DNA of 64,000 bases from CAKVLS01 sp045638465 (GCA_045638465.1 JAZUBK010000003.1:1-64000), one strand, 5' to 3'. Shown: positions 1 to 8,342, counted from the stretch's first letter. The notes: generated from the sequence alone by a model not told the origin. Program-made: numbers and translations.

Positions 1-918
1 GCTGCTCAGATGGATGGTGCTATCCTCGTTGTATCTTCTGCTGACGGCCCAATGCCTCAGACAAAAGAACACATTCTTCTTGCTAGACAGGTTGGTGTTC
101 CTTACATCGTAGTATTCATGAACAAAGTAGACCAAGTAGACGATACAGAACTACTTGACCTAGTAGAAATGGAAATCAGAGAAATCCTTACTGAGTACGG
201 ATTCCCTGGTGATGACACTCCAATCATCAAAGGTTCAGCTCTTAAAGCTCTTGAAGCTGCTCAAGCTGGTAACCCAGAAGATGCTGCTTGTGCTTGTATC
301 GCAGAACTTCTTAACGCTGTTGATACTTGGATTCCAGAACCACAAAGAGCAACAGATCAACCATTCTTGATGCCTGTTGAAGACGTATTCACAATCACTG
401 GTCGTGGTACAGTTGCTACTGGTAGAGTAGAAAGAGGTGTTGTTAAAGTTGGTGACGTTGTTGAAATCATTGGTATGGGTTCAGACAAAAACACTACAGT
501 TACTGGCGTTGAAATGTTTAGAAAACTTCTAGACCAAGCTCAAGCTGGTGATAACATTGGTGTACTACTTCGTGGTATCCAAAGAACTGAAATCGAAAGA
601 GGACAAGTTCTTGCAAAACCTGGTACAATCAAACCTCACACTAAATTCAGCGCTGAAGTTTACGTACTAAAGAAAGAAGAAGGTGGTCGTCATACTCCAT
701 TCTTTAATGGTTACAGACCACAATTCTACTTCAGAACTACAGACGTTACTGGTTCTATCGAACTTCCACAAGGCGTAGAAATGGTAATGCCTGGTGATAA
801 CATCACTATGACTATCTCACTTATCACTCCAATCGCTATCGAACAAGGTCTTCGTTTCGCTATCCGTGAAGGTGGTAGAACAGTTGGTTCAGGTGTTGTT
901 TCTGCAATCATCGAATAA
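1..918 (+). CDS. tuf: Elongation factor Tu, 3' part (5' end outside window)
   Basis: The window opens inside this gene; 305 codons remain, about three quarters of an EF-Tu of usual length (about 400). EF-Tu is the GTPase that delivers aminoacyl-tRNA to the ribosome A site. Visible are the end of the G domain with the guanine-specificity motif NKVD (residues 41-44 of the fragment) and the SALKALE segment, then domains II and III, ending in GGRTVGSGVVSAIIE. The P-loop and switch regions lie upstream. Codon use is strongly biased (GGT, GCT, CTT, ATC, TTC), as expected of one of the most highly expressed genes, and serves as a reference for other genes here. A strong terminator follows directly. 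Confidence 0.98.
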   Translation, partial: AAQMDGAILVVSSADGPMPQTKEHILLARQVGVPYIVVFMNKVDQVDDTELLDLVEMEIREILTEYGFPGDDTPIIKGSALKALEAAQAGNPEDAACACIAELLNAVDTWIPEPQRATDQPFLMPVEDVFTITGRGTVATGRVERGVVKVGDVVEIIGMGSDKNTTVTGVEMFRKLLDQAQAGDNIGVLLRGIQRTEIERGQVLAKPGTIKPHTKFSAEVYVLKKEEGGRHTPFFNGYRPQFYFRTTDVTGSIELPQGVEMVMPGDNITMTISLITPIAIEQGLRFAIREGGRTVGSGVVSAIIE

Positions 919-932
919 TTTTAATAACAAAA

Positions 933-959
933 AGAGCTCACAATGTGAGTTCTTTTTTT
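933..959 (+). terminator. Intrinsic terminator of tuf
   Basis: The 9-bp stem AGAGCTCAC/GTGAGTTCT (one G-U pair) with a 3-nt loop is followed by a run of seven T. Confidence 0.9.
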
Positions 960-1029
960 ATCTCTTAATTTATATTTTTGCGATTACCTATGCTTTTTTG
1001 ATGTTTTTTTATGATATGCTGCTGCTTTG

Positions 1030-1057
1030 TTGCTTTTTTATAAAAAAGTGCTATAAT
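1030..1057 (+). promoter_or_regulatory. Candidate sigma-A promoter of trpS
   Basis: TTGCTT at 1030-1035 and TATAAT at 1052-1057 are separated by 16 bp. A second TATAAT lies at 1084-1089 but has a poorer -35. No T-box consensus is present between the tuf terminator and trpS. Confidence 0.5.
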
Positions 1058-1128
1058 TTACTTATCTTTTGTAAAAGTTATGGTATAATACAAAAGGAAA
1101 ATTAAAAAAATACTCTAGGGGGCATAAT

Positions 1129-2121
1129 ATGAAAAAGACACTTTATAGCGCAACTAAGCCTACAGGCAAATTAACATTAGGTAACTATATAGGTGCTATT
1201 AAGTCATGGAAAGAAATGCAAGATGAGTTTAACTGTTATTTTTGTGTGGCAGACCTTCACTCACTTACTATAGATATGGATAGAGAAGAGTTAAATGATA
1301 ATATCTATAGCCAACTTGCAACATTTATTGCTTTTGGTCTTGATCCTGACAAAAGCACAATCTATGTACAATCTCACGTAAAAGAACATGCCGAACTAGG
1401 TTGGATAATGAACTGCTCTACATATTTTGGTGAGGCTAGTCGTATGACACAGTTTAAAGATGCTAAGGCAAAAAACAATGATAAAATTACTGTCGGTCTT
1501 TTTGCTTATCCTATGCTTATGGCAGCTGACATTATTTTATACGATACCCATGTTGTCCCTGTTGGTAAAGACCAAATGCAACACGTAGAAATAGCAAGAG
1601 ATGTAGCAACTCGTTTTAATTCAAGACATGGAGAAACCTTTGTTATTCCTGATGGCTTTATTCCAAAAAGCGGCTCTAAAATTATGGGGCTTTTGAACCC
1701 AACTAAGAAAATGGCAAAATCTGGCGATAATGATAATGATGTTATCTATATCGAAGATGATGACGATACAATCAGACGCAAGTTCAAAAGAGCAGTTACT
1801 GATAGCGATAACGAAATTAAATACAGTGAAGATAAACCTGGTGTTTCTAATCTTCTTACTATTTATGCGGTTATGAAAAATATGACTATCGAAGAGGCGG
1901 AAAAGCACTTTGAGGGCCAAGGCTATGGAAAATTAAAAACAGAAACTGCAGATGCGGTTATTGAGGTTCTAACTCCAGTTAGAAATAAACTACAAGAGCT
2001 AAAAGCAAATAGAAAATATCTTGAGGAAGTAGCAAGAAAAGGCGCAGAAAAGGCTGAGAAAGTTGCTAGAGCAAAACTTAAAGAAGTATATGCAAAACTT
2101 GGACTTGTTGTTAGAGATTAA
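1129..2121 (+). CDS. trpS: Tryptophanyl-tRNA synthetase
   Basis: This class I aminoacyl-tRNA synthetase charges tRNA-Trp with tryptophan in the cytoplasm. At 330 residues it has the normal bacterial length. The N-terminal PTGKLTLGNYIGA (11-23) is the HIGH-region signature of TrpRS, and KMAKS (194-198) is the KMSKS loop. FAYPMLMAADIILY and VPVGKDQMQHVE are also typical of the family. The start is set by a GGGGG-type ribosome site about 10 nt upstream of the ATG. The gene is monocistronic, lying between the tuf terminator and its own. Many Firmicute trpS genes are under T-box control, but no T-box sequence is visible here. Confidence 0.97.
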   Translation: MKKTLYSATKPTGKLTLGNYIGAIKSWKEMQDEFNCYFCVADLHSLTIDMDREELNDNIYSQLATFIAFGLDPDKSTIYVQSHVKEHAELGWIMNCSTYFGEASRMTQFKDAKAKNNDKITVGLFAYPMLMAADIILYDTHVVPVGKDQMQHVEIARDVATRFNSRHGETFVIPDGFIPKSGSKIMGLLNPTKKMAKSGDNDNDVIYIEDDDDTIRRKFKRAVTDSDNEIKYSEDKPGVSNLLTIYAVMKNMTIEEAEKHFEGQGYGKLKTETADAVIEVLTPVRNKLQELKANRKYLEEVARKGAEKAEKVARAKLKEVYAKLGLVVRD

Positions 2122-2149
2122 TTTTTCGAGTTAAATTGATATATAAAAA

Positions 2150-2182
2150 AGACTTATTCTTAGATGAATAAGCCTTTTTTTT
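2150..2182. terminator. Bidirectional terminator between trpS and the Cys-rich peptide gene
   Basis: The stem GACTTATTC/GAATAAGCC with a 6-nt loop is flanked by A6 on the left and T8 on the right, so it can end transcription of trpS (+) and of the small gene on the minus strand. Confidence 0.85.
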
Positions 2183-2201
2183 GTGGAAGGAAAGTTTTTT
2201 A

Positions 2202-2402
2202 TTAAAAGAAGCGGGTACAACTATTACAGCTATTGCAAGTGTTACAAGTATTGCAACTATTACAGCCACAGGTATTACCAAGCCCACCAAGAGACAAAAG
2301 AAGTAAAAGTAAAAAGTTGGTGTTTGTGTTTAGGTTAGTATCTGTTGCAGATGTAAAAATTGAAATTAAAAGCACCAAAATTATATATAGTGAGTTGTTC
2401 AT
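2202..2402 (-). CDS. Small hydrophobic peptide with a regular Cys-x-x-Cys tail
   Basis: This 66-residue peptide is of unknown function. It has a hydrophobic N-terminus (about 5-17), a Thr/Asn spacer, a second hydrophobic stretch of six Leu (31-36) and a tail with seven Cys at 45, 47, 50, 53, 56, 59 and 62, i.e. CGC followed by N-S/T-C steps. It is probably real: a perfect GGAGG lies about 7 nt before the ATG and a terminator follows the stop. It sits head-to-head with an ArsR-type regulator, which often control divergent neighbours. A metal-binding or disulfide-linked membrane peptide, or a small spore-coat-type protein, would fit. No catalytic motif is visible and no clear sigma-A promoter was found on this strand. 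Confidence 0.65.
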   Translation of the reverse strand: MNNSLYIILVLLISIFTSATDTNLNTNTNFLLLLLLSLGGLGNTCGCNSCNTCNTCNSCNSCTRFF

Positions 2403-2474
2403 AAAAAACCTCCAGAAAAAAGCATGTTTGTTTGTATTTAGACTATTTTTGACATTGTTTGTTTATATGAAGAT

Positions 2475-2503
2475 TTGCACATATTTTAGTTTTGTTAGAT
2501 AAT
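2475..2503 (+). promoter_or_regulatory. Sigma-A promoter of the arsR-type gene
   Basis: TTGCAC at 2475-2480, a 17-bp spacer, then GATAAT at 2498-2503. It lies in the intergenic region shared with the divergent Cys-rich peptide gene. Confidence 0.6.
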
Positions 2504-2533
2504 TTTTATATAAATTATTTTAGGGGGTAAAAT

Positions 2534-2878
2534 ATGGATAACTCAAAACTTATGACAATATCCGAAAACGACTATTCAAACTTAAAGTATTATATGCCGA
2601 GTATTGAGGTTTTGCAACAAATGGCTGATTATTTTAGTGTCTTTTGCGATGCTACACGGCTTAAAATATTGTCAGCACTTTCTATTAAGTCAATGTGTGT
2701 AAATGACTTATCAATTGTGTTAGATGCAAACCAGTCTACAATCAGTCATCAGCTCAAATTTCTAAAAAATCTTGGAGTTGTCAAAGATATTCGCCAAGGC
2801 AAAATTATTTCCTATTGTATTTGTAACGAAAATATCAATGAAATTTTGCTAAACGGTGTAAATTATCTACTTAGCTAA
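2534..2878 (+). CDS. ArsR/SmtB-family winged-helix transcriptional regulator
   Basis: A 114-residue protein of typical ArsR size. The core FCDATRLKILSAL (helix 2), MCVNDLS (helix 3), NQSTISHQLKFLKNLGVV (recognition helix) and KIISYCI (wing) is diagnostic. Such proteins are dimeric repressors released by metals or other signals. The usual helix-3 thiolate pair (CVC) is reduced to one Cys here (MCVND), and there are no helix-5 His/Asp metal ligands. A YCICNE segment in the wing supplies two further Cys, so the inducer cannot be predicted. The start has a GGGGG ribosome site 7 nt upstream. It probably controls itself and the divergent Cys-rich peptide gene; that link is inference from orientation. 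Confidence 0.88.
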   Translation: MDNSKLMTISENDYSNLKYYMPSIEVLQQMADYFSVFCDATRLKILSALSIKSMCVNDLSIVLDANQSTISHQLKFLKNLGVVKDIRQGKIISYCICNENINEILLNGVNYLLS

Positions 2879-2923
2879 AGTTTTTTTGATTGCTAAAAAA
2901 TACTTTATGTGATAGGATATAGG

Positions 2924-2929
2924 TATAAT
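2924..2929 (+). promoter_or_regulatory. Candidate -10 box of the methyltransferase gene
   Basis: TATAAT at 2924-2929, with a weak TACTTT 17 bp upstream as a possible -35. Confidence 0.45.
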
Positions 2930-2977
2930 AGATGTTTTATGGGGATAAAACAAAATATACGCAAGAGGAGATGGATT

Positions 2978-3745
2978 ATGATACTAGATGATTTGCAACA
3001 AGAAAACGTTATGCCTTATAACAAAAAGTATAACTATTATGTTCAGATAGAAGGCCTTGGCAGATATCTTTTTGCTTTAGACTTTTTACAATCAAAAAAT
3101 CTAAAAAGCGTTCTTGACGTTGGTTGTTATAATGGTTTTGGTTGTTCTATATTGGCCGAAAAAGCCGAAAGCGTACTTGGTATTGATATAAATAGAAGAT
3201 TTATAACTCAAGCCAATAAACAACTTGCAAAAACTAATTTCAAAAATGTTACTTACAAACAACTAGATATCGAAAAACAAACTCTTGAAGATGGCAAAAA
3301 ATATGATTTAATTACTTGTTTTGATACTTTGGCTCATATTCAAGACGACGGGGCAGTTGTAGAAAAACTTTACAATCTACTTGCTGACGATGGTTATTTA
3401 TTGGCCGCTCTTCCAAACGAAAGATTTGAGCCGATGAAACCAGATGGAACTTCTGCTGTTCCTAGACATAAGCACTTCTATAAACCAAGCGAGGCAAAGA
3501 AGTTGTTTACCGACAGAAAGTTTGTGGTAGAAGATAGACTTGGTCAAGCAATATCAAATGTTTTGCTTAATATTGAGCACTTTGTTATCCGCAAATACGA
3601 ATATCCAGAAAGACAAGTAAAGAGTTTTTATAGTTATCAAAAAGACAAAATGAGATATTTTTCGAGACTTATTGCTTATCCAAATATCAAATACCTAGAT
3701 GACTCTTATGTTACATTTTTGGTTTTGAAGAAAAAGAAAAAATAG
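2978..3745 (+). CDS. Class I SAM-dependent methyltransferase
   Basis: A 255-residue soluble protein with a Rossmann methyltransferase core. Motif I is LDVGCYNGFGCS (about residues 36-47), followed by GIDINRRF (motif II acidic residue) and ITCFDTLAHIQDDGAVVEKLYNLLADDGYLLAALPNE, where only the fold is readable. It belongs to the broad Methyltransf_11/23/25 group; the substrate cannot be told. I start it at the ATG at 2978 because GAGGAG lies 7 nt upstream; an in-frame upstream extension lacks a ribosome site. The gene stands alone with its own -10 box and terminator. Confidence 0.85.
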   Translation: MILDDLQQENVMPYNKKYNYYVQIEGLGRYLFALDFLQSKNLKSVLDVGCYNGFGCSILAEKAESVLGIDINRRFITQANKQLAKTNFKNVTYKQLDIEKQTLEDGKKYDLITCFDTLAHIQDDGAVVEKLYNLLADDGYLLAALPNERFEPMKPDGTSAVPRHKHFYKPSEAKKLFTDRKFVVEDRLGQAISNVLLNIEHFVIRKYEYPERQVKSFYSYQKDKMRYFSRLIAYPNIKYLDDSYVTFLVLKKKKK

Positions 3746-3755
3746 TAATTTTAGG

Positions 3756-3779
3756 CCGCAATTTATTTGCGGTTTTTTT
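3756..3779 (+). terminator. Terminator of the methyltransferase gene
   Basis: The stem CCGCAA/TTGCGG has a 5-nt loop and is followed by seven T. Confidence 0.85.
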
Positions 3780-3802
3780 ATTGCCTTAGCTTTTATTTTT
3801 CT

Positions 3803-3830
3803 TTTACAAATAATATTTATCGTGTATAAT
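3803..3830 (+). promoter_or_regulatory. uvrC promoter placing the transcript start at the ATG
   Basis: TTTACA at 3803-3808 and TATAAT at 3825-3830 are spaced 16 bp. The expected transcription start, about 7 nt after the -10, falls on the uvrC ATG at 3837. No Shine-Dalgarno sequence is present. Confidence 0.6.
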
Positions 3831-3836
3831 ATAAAT

Positions 3837-5633
3837 ATGACATTGAGTGAAAAAATCAAAAATCTCCCACAAAATAGTGGCGTGTATATAATGAAAGATA
3901 GCGAAGGCACTATTATTTATATTGGCAAAGCTAGAGTTTTAAAAAATAGGGTAAGCCAATATTTTAATAATACAAAGAAACTACCAAAAGTTGCCGCTAT
4001 GGTTTCAAAAATTGCTGACTTTGAGTATATTATCACAAATAACGAACTTGATGCGCTGATTTTGGAGTGCAACCTTATCAAAAAACATCAACCACACTAT
4101 AATATACTGCTAAAAGATGGTAAAAATTACTCTTATATACGCATAGACACAAGGCAAGAATTTCCAAGGCTTGAGGCAGTACGCCAAGTAAAAAAAGATG
4201 GTGCAAAATATTTTGGGCCGTATTTTAATGGCATTACCGCAAAAGAGTTAATCAAACTTATATATATAGCATATCCTATAAGACAGTGCAAAAATGTTTT
4301 TGGTAATGGAAAATTTTTAAAAAGAGCCTGTCTTAACTATTCTATGGGTATGTGTATGGCTCCTTGCATACAAAAAATAAACGCAATAGAATATAAACGA
4401 TTAATTGATCAAATTATAGATTTTCTAAATGGCAAAGATGATGTCGTTTATGACATCCTAAAGGAAAAAATGGATAAAGCTGCAAGTTTAGAAAACTTTG
4501 AACTTGCAATACAAATAAGAGATAAATTGTTGCTCCTTGACAAAATGGGCGAAAAGTCAGTTGCTGCACTAAATATCGAAAAAGATATAGATATAGTTGG
4601 TACATATTTTGACGACGAAAATATTGTTATTACACTTATGATGATAAGAAATGGCAAAATGGTTGGGTCTAGCAACTATCTATATAATAATATGGATAAA
4701 ACTTATGAAGAAATAGTTTCAACATTTCTTGTTGATTTTTATAGCGAAAACCCACTTTATCCAAAGAACCTTTTGCTAGAGAGCAAACTATCTAAAGAAC
4801 TCGAAGATTATTTTGCTGACAAAAAAGTAAAAGTACTTATTCCTCAAAAGGGCAATAAACTAAACCTTATAAAACAAGCGCAAGAAAATGCAAAAGATTA
4901 TTTTATAAATAATACAAACAAAATAGCTAAACACGAAAAAGCAACCATGGGGGCGATGATTGAATTAAAAGAAAAATTGGGTCTAAAAAATCTTCCTATG
5001 CGTATTGAAGCTTTTGACATATCAAACACTAGTGGTACAAATTCAGTAGCCAGTATGGTTGTGTTTATTGGTGGAGAAAAAGCAAGTAAACATTATAGAA
5101 AGTTTAAGATAAAAACGGTAATCGGACCAAATGATTTTGCATCTCATAGAGAAGTTATGTCAAGGCGACTTGCTGACTTTTCTAGCAGTGATATTAGTTT
5201 TTCGCAACTGCCTAGTCTTATGCTTATTGATGGTGGCAAAGGCCAAGTATCTGCTACTCGTGATTTAATAAAAGAGTTTAACCCAAATATCGATGTTATA
5301 GGTCTTGCCGAAAGGGAAGAAGAAATATTTGTGGAGGATAGCCTTGAGCCTATTGTACTAGATAAAAATTCTTATGGCCTAAAACTTCTTCAAGCGGTTA
5401 GAGATGAGGCACACAGGTTTGCTATTACTTATCACAAAAGTTTGCGAACAAAAAAGCAAACCGAAAGTCTACTTGACAAAATTGATGGTGTCGGAAAAAC
5501 CCGTAAGAAACTTTTGATGGAAAAATTTGGTAGCATAAACAAAATAAAAAATGCAACTATTTATGACTTGATGCGAATACCTGGCATAACCGAAAGCGTT
5601 GCTCAAAATATTTTAAATACATTAAATAAATAG
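3837..5633 (+). CDS. uvrC: Excinuclease ABC subunit C
   Basis: UvrC makes both incisions around DNA lesions in nucleotide excision repair, recruited by UvrB. At 598 residues it has the usual length. In order: GIY-YIG nuclease domain (SGVYIMKDSEGTIIYIGKA, about 11-90), a conserved Cys-rich segment (CLNYSMGMCMAPC), a UVR helix pair (about 200-235), the RNase H-like endonuclease domain (EAFDISNTSG and LMLIDGGKGQ) and C-terminal helix-hairpin-helix motifs (IDGVGKTRKKLL and RIPGITESVAQNIL). I take the ATG at 3837, since MTLSEKIKNLPQNSGVY matches family N-termini. The promoter places this start at the very 5' end of the mRNA, so it may be leaderless. A hairpin terminator follows. Confidence 0.96.
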   Translation: MTLSEKIKNLPQNSGVYIMKDSEGTIIYIGKARVLKNRVSQYFNNTKKLPKVAAMVSKIADFEYIITNNELDALILECNLIKKHQPHYNILLKDGKNYSYIRIDTRQEFPRLEAVRQVKKDGAKYFGPYFNGITAKELIKLIYIAYPIRQCKNVFGNGKFLKRACLNYSMGMCMAPCIQKINAIEYKRLIDQIIDFLNGKDDVVYDILKEKMDKAASLENFELAIQIRDKLLLLDKMGEKSVAALNIEKDIDIVGTYFDDENIVITLMMIRNGKMVGSSNYLYNNMDKTYEEIVSTFLVDFYSENPLYPKNLLLESKLSKELEDYFADKKVKVLIPQKGNKLNLIKQAQENAKDYFINNTNKIAKHEKATMGAMIELKEKLGLKNLPMRIEAFDISNTSGTNSVASMVVFIGGEKASKHYRKFKIKTVIGPNDFASHREVMSRRLADFSSSDISFSQLPSLMLIDGGKGQVSATRDLIKEFNPNIDVIGLAEREEEIFVEDSLEPIVLDKNSYGLKLLQAVRDEAHRFAITYHKSLRTKKQTESLLDKIDGVGKTRKKLLMEKFGSINKIKNATIYDLMRIPGITESVAQNILNTLNK

Positions 5634-5637
5634 TAAT

Positions 5638-5674
5638 AACTTCTGCATATATTATGTTATGCAGAAGTTTTTTG
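5638..5674 (+). terminator. uvrC terminator overlapping the next start codon
   Basis: A perfect 11-bp stem AACTTCTGCAT/ATGCAGAAGTT (5638-5648 and 5659-5669) with T6 at 5668-5673. The apparent ATG of the next gene (5659) lies in the 3' arm. Confidence 0.85.
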
Positions 5675-6648
5675 TTTTAAGTAAAACTATAGTTAGAATT
5701 ATTGTCGCAACCCTAGTTGTATTGTTTGTTTTATTTTTTCCTATCATATCAAAAGTTGCCTATCCAAAAAATCAAACAAACGAGTTATTTTTTACTCAAA
5801 GCAACGAGATTGTGCTTGATATGTGGCATATAGAGGCTTTTGAAGGGGGTAATTCGGCAAGAAAGACTTTTCTTGATAAACTCTTCAAGCTGTACAATCG
5901 CCAGAATTTGGGTGTTTTTATATCTCTAAACGTGATGAGTTTGGAGCAATTTAAAATAAACATTACAAAATCAAAACCAGATATAATATCTTTTACAAAA
6001 AATTGCAAAGGTGTAGAAAAATATTTATTGCCTCTTGCTCGAACTAAATTTTTATCTCAAGATATATTGAGTAGTGTAAAATGGGATAATTCTATTATAT
6101 GCTATCCGTATATGCTTGGTAGATATGCCTTGGTTTCTTATAACGAAAATTATATCGAAGATATAAAGGGTAATATTGTCGAAAAGAAAAATAAACAAAT
6201 ATTCCCTTTAGGGTATGCGGCAGACGTAAATTGCCTTAGGGCGCTTTCTTGTAATAATATATCCTTTAGCAAAAGCGCAAAAAGTTACGCCACCCAATAT
6301 GATGTTTACAAAGCCTTTTTGAAAAGAGAACTTCGAACGATGATAGCCTCTCAACGAGATGTCCACAGGTTAAAAAATAGAGAACAAAACGGCAGTATAG
6401 AAAGTTTGTTTTATAAATATTTAGACGGGTATACAGACCTAGTGCAATATATAGGAGTTACAAACAATTGCAAGAATATTGACATAGCAAAAGATTTTTG
6501 TGAGTTTGTCTTGCAAAGCCCGTCCCAAAGTCTTATATCTTCTTGCGGTATGTTTTCTATAAATCAAAAAATATATAAAGATGGTTATATGTCTCAGTGG
6601 GAAAAACAAATTAAAAATACCGCCCTTGAGAGCTTGTTTGGAGAATAA
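5659..6648 (+). CDS. Membrane-anchored solute-binding-like protein
   Basis: 329 residues with an N-terminal hydrophobic segment (about 11-35) and no lipobox Cys. The rest resembles extracellular solute-binding proteins of the type 1 (sugar) family: SLNVMSLEQFKINITKSKPDIISF matches the pattern around the hinge, and the C-terminus keeps the DIAKDFCEFVLQSPSQ..SSCGMFSIN pattern of such proteins. No ABC permease or ATPase is adjacent, and the protein is shorter than usual, so it may be a degenerate or repurposed family member. The start is uncertain: the first ATG lies within the uvrC terminator and has no ribosome site. It is followed by murB after one base, so the two are probably co-transcribed. 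Confidence 0.6.
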   Translation: MQKFFVLSKTIVRIIVATLVVLFVLFFPIISKVAYPKNQTNELFFTQSNEIVLDMWHIEAFEGGNSARKTFLDKLFKLYNRQNLGVFISLNVMSLEQFKINITKSKPDIISFTKNCKGVEKYLLPLARTKFLSQDILSSVKWDNSIICYPYMLGRYALVSYNENYIEDIKGNIVEKKNKQIFPLGYAADVNCLRALSCNNISFSKSAKSYATQYDVYKAFLKRELRTMIASQRDVHRLKNREQNGSIESLFYKYLDGYTDLVQYIGVTNNCKNIDIAKDFCEFVLQSPSQSLISSCGMFSINQKIYKDGYMSQWEKQIKNTALESLFGE

Positions 6649-6649
6649 T

Positions 6650-7570
6650 ATGTTTAATTGGCTTATTAAAGATTTTGAAAGTGCTAAAAAAAACAGTGTA
6701 TTACAAAAAAACAAAAACATAAAAGACCTAACCACCTTCAAAATTAATTGCATAGCTAAAGTTTATATAAAGATAAATTGCCTATTTGATTTAAACCTTT
6801 TGATTACTCTTGCAGAAAAGTACAAAATTAAAACAATATGTCTAGGTGGCGGCAGCAAAGTACTTTTTTGCACAAAAAAGTATAAAGGTGTAGTTTATAC
6901 CCTAGGGGGTGATTTTGAAAAGATAGAGCCTATCGAAAATGGCTTAGTTGTCGGAAGCGGTGTCAAAATGGCGACACTATCAAATTATTGCATTAAGAAC
7001 AATTTGTCATGTGTAGAGTGGGGGCTTGGCATACCTTGTACGATAGGAGGTGGAGTATATACCAACGCTGGTTGTTTTGGAAAAAGTTTTGCAGATATTG
7101 TTGAAAAAGTGGTTTATACTGACGGCAAACATATTTTTGAAAAAGAAAAGAACCTATGTGAGTTTGGTTATAGAAAAAGTTTTTTTTATGGTAAAAATTA
7201 TGTGATATTATTTGTTTTTCTTTCGGCAAAACCCTCAAAAGATGATATACAAAAAATAACTTTAGACAATTTTAATAAAAAAGTTTCTTTGCAGCCCTAC
7301 AGTTATCCTTCAGTTGGTAGTATATTCAAGTCTGCTATTTTACCCGCACCGTTATTTATAGAGGCTTTTGGGCTAAAAGGTCTAAAAATAGGTGGGGCTG
7401 AGGTATCAAACAAGCACTGCGGATTTATAATAAACAAAAAAAATGCAACTTCAAGCAATGTTTTAAAAATTATTTATAAAATTAAAAAGACAGTTTGGAA
7501 AAAAGGTGGTATAATACTAGATAATGAGATAATATTGTTAGGAGCAAAAAAACATGGCATTTTTTGGTGA
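6650..7570 (+). CDS. murB: UDP-N-acetylenolpyruvoylglucosamine reductase
   Basis: MurB reduces UDP-GlcNAc-enolpyruvate to UDP-MurNAc with NADPH, using bound FAD, in the cytoplasmic phase of peptidoglycan synthesis. At 306 residues it has normal length. Motifs: the FAD-binding LGGGSKVLF, GIPCTIGGGVYTNAGCFG (family GIPGTVGGAVxMNAG), FGYRKSFF and YPSVGSIFKS carrying the catalytic Ser region, then GLKIGGAEVSNKHCGFIIN. The ATG at 6650 has GGAG 7 nt upstream, inside the end of the preceding gene. Its 3' end overlaps the PHP gene by 17 nt. It heads the conserved clostridial-type order murB-PHP-whiA. Confidence 0.95.
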   Translation: MFNWLIKDFESAKKNSVLQKNKNIKDLTTFKINCIAKVYIKINCLFDLNLLITLAEKYKIKTICLGGGSKVLFCTKKYKGVVYTLGGDFEKIEPIENGLVVGSGVKMATLSNYCIKNNLSCVEWGLGIPCTIGGGVYTNAGCFGKSFADIVEKVVYTDGKHIFEKEKNLCEFGYRKSFFYGKNYVILFVFLSAKPSKDDIQKITLDNFNKKVSLQPYSYPSVGSIFKSAILPAPLFIEAFGLKGLKIGGAEVSNKHCGFIINKKNATSSNVLKIIYKIKKTVWKKGGIILDNEIILLGAKKHGIFW

Positions 7571-8339
7571 TTACCATACACACACTGTCTTTAGCAAAAA
7601 AAAGTGGCTTCCGTACAAGCACGGCAAAAACACTTTTGAAGAAAATATCGAAAGAGCCTCAGAACTTGGCCTTAAAGAAATAGCCATAACAGATCACGGC
7701 TTTAATCATAGAGTTTATGGCACAAATATCAAGAATATTTGGAAACTAAACGAGCAAAAAAAAGACTTGCAAAAAAAATACAACATCAATGTTTTGTCTG
7801 GTGTAGAGGCCAATATTATATCTAGTGAAGGTGATATAGATATTTCGCTAGAAGAGATCAAAAGCCTTGATATATTGGTTGTTGGATTTCATACATTTGT
7901 AAAAGGCAAAACTTTTAAAGATGGTTTTTCAATGTTCTGTTGCAATTTTTTTGCAAACTTATTTAAAATAAGATCAAAAAAGAATATAGAAAAGAACACT
8001 AGAGCATATATTAAGATGCTCCAAAAATACCCAGTTGATATTATATCTCACCTAAATTATGGTATAGCAAAAGTTGATGCACTAGCGGTTGCAAAAGAGG
8101 CAGTAAAGACTAATACATATATTGAGCTAAATTGCAAACGTATACACCTAACAAAAGAGGAAGTTGCCGAAATGGTAAAAATGGGTGTTAAATTTATAGT
8201 TGATTCTGATGCACACTCTATAGACAGAATCGCAGACTTTAACCTTGCCCGTAAGGTGATAAAAGAATATAATATACCTAGCGAAAATATCGCTAATAAA
8301 GATAAATTACCTGTTTTCAAAAACTACAAAAGGAAGTAA
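7554..8339 (+). CDS. PHP-domain phosphoesterase
   Basis: 261 residues. The PHP metal-binding motifs are clear: DYHTHTVFS at the N-terminus, ITDHGFNH (about 44-51), SGVEANI, GFHTFVKG, ISHLNYG and VDSDAHS near the C-terminus. This is the YcdX/histidinol-phosphatase-like type of polymerase-and-histidinol-phosphatase fold, a metal-dependent phosphoesterase. The substrate is unknown. A PHP protein between murB and whiA is a common arrangement in Clostridia. The ribosome site TAGGAG is 8 nt before the ATG, within murB. Cytoplasmic; no signal peptide. Confidence 0.88.
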   Translation: MAFFGDYHTHTVFSKKKWLPYKHGKNTFEENIERASELGLKEIAITDHGFNHRVYGTNIKNIWKLNEQKKDLQKKYNINVLSGVEANIISSEGDIDISLEEIKSLDILVVGFHTFVKGKTFKDGFSMFCCNFFANLFKIRSKKNIEKNTRAYIKMLQKYPVDIISHLNYGIAKVDALAVAKEAVKTNTYIELNCKRIHLTKEEVAEMVKMGVKFIVDSDAHSIDRIADFNLARKVIKEYNIPSENIANKDKLPVFKNYKRK

Positions 8340-8342
8340 TAT

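Noticed and set aside
866..1105. Open frame overlapping the tuf end
   Set aside because: It is an out-of-frame continuation of tuf through its terminator; no ribosome site.
960..1128. T-box riboswitch before trpS
   Set aside because: The 170-bp gap lacks the T-box consensus and any terminator/antiterminator pair.
2216..2275. Tandem 9-bp-like DNA repeat or minisatellite
   Set aside because: The periodicity comes from repeated N-S/T-C codons of the small peptide rather than from an independent repeat.
5638..5674. Riboswitch-like stem before the solute-binding-like gene
   Set aside because: A single perfect hairpin with T6 directly after uvrC is explained as an ordinary terminator.
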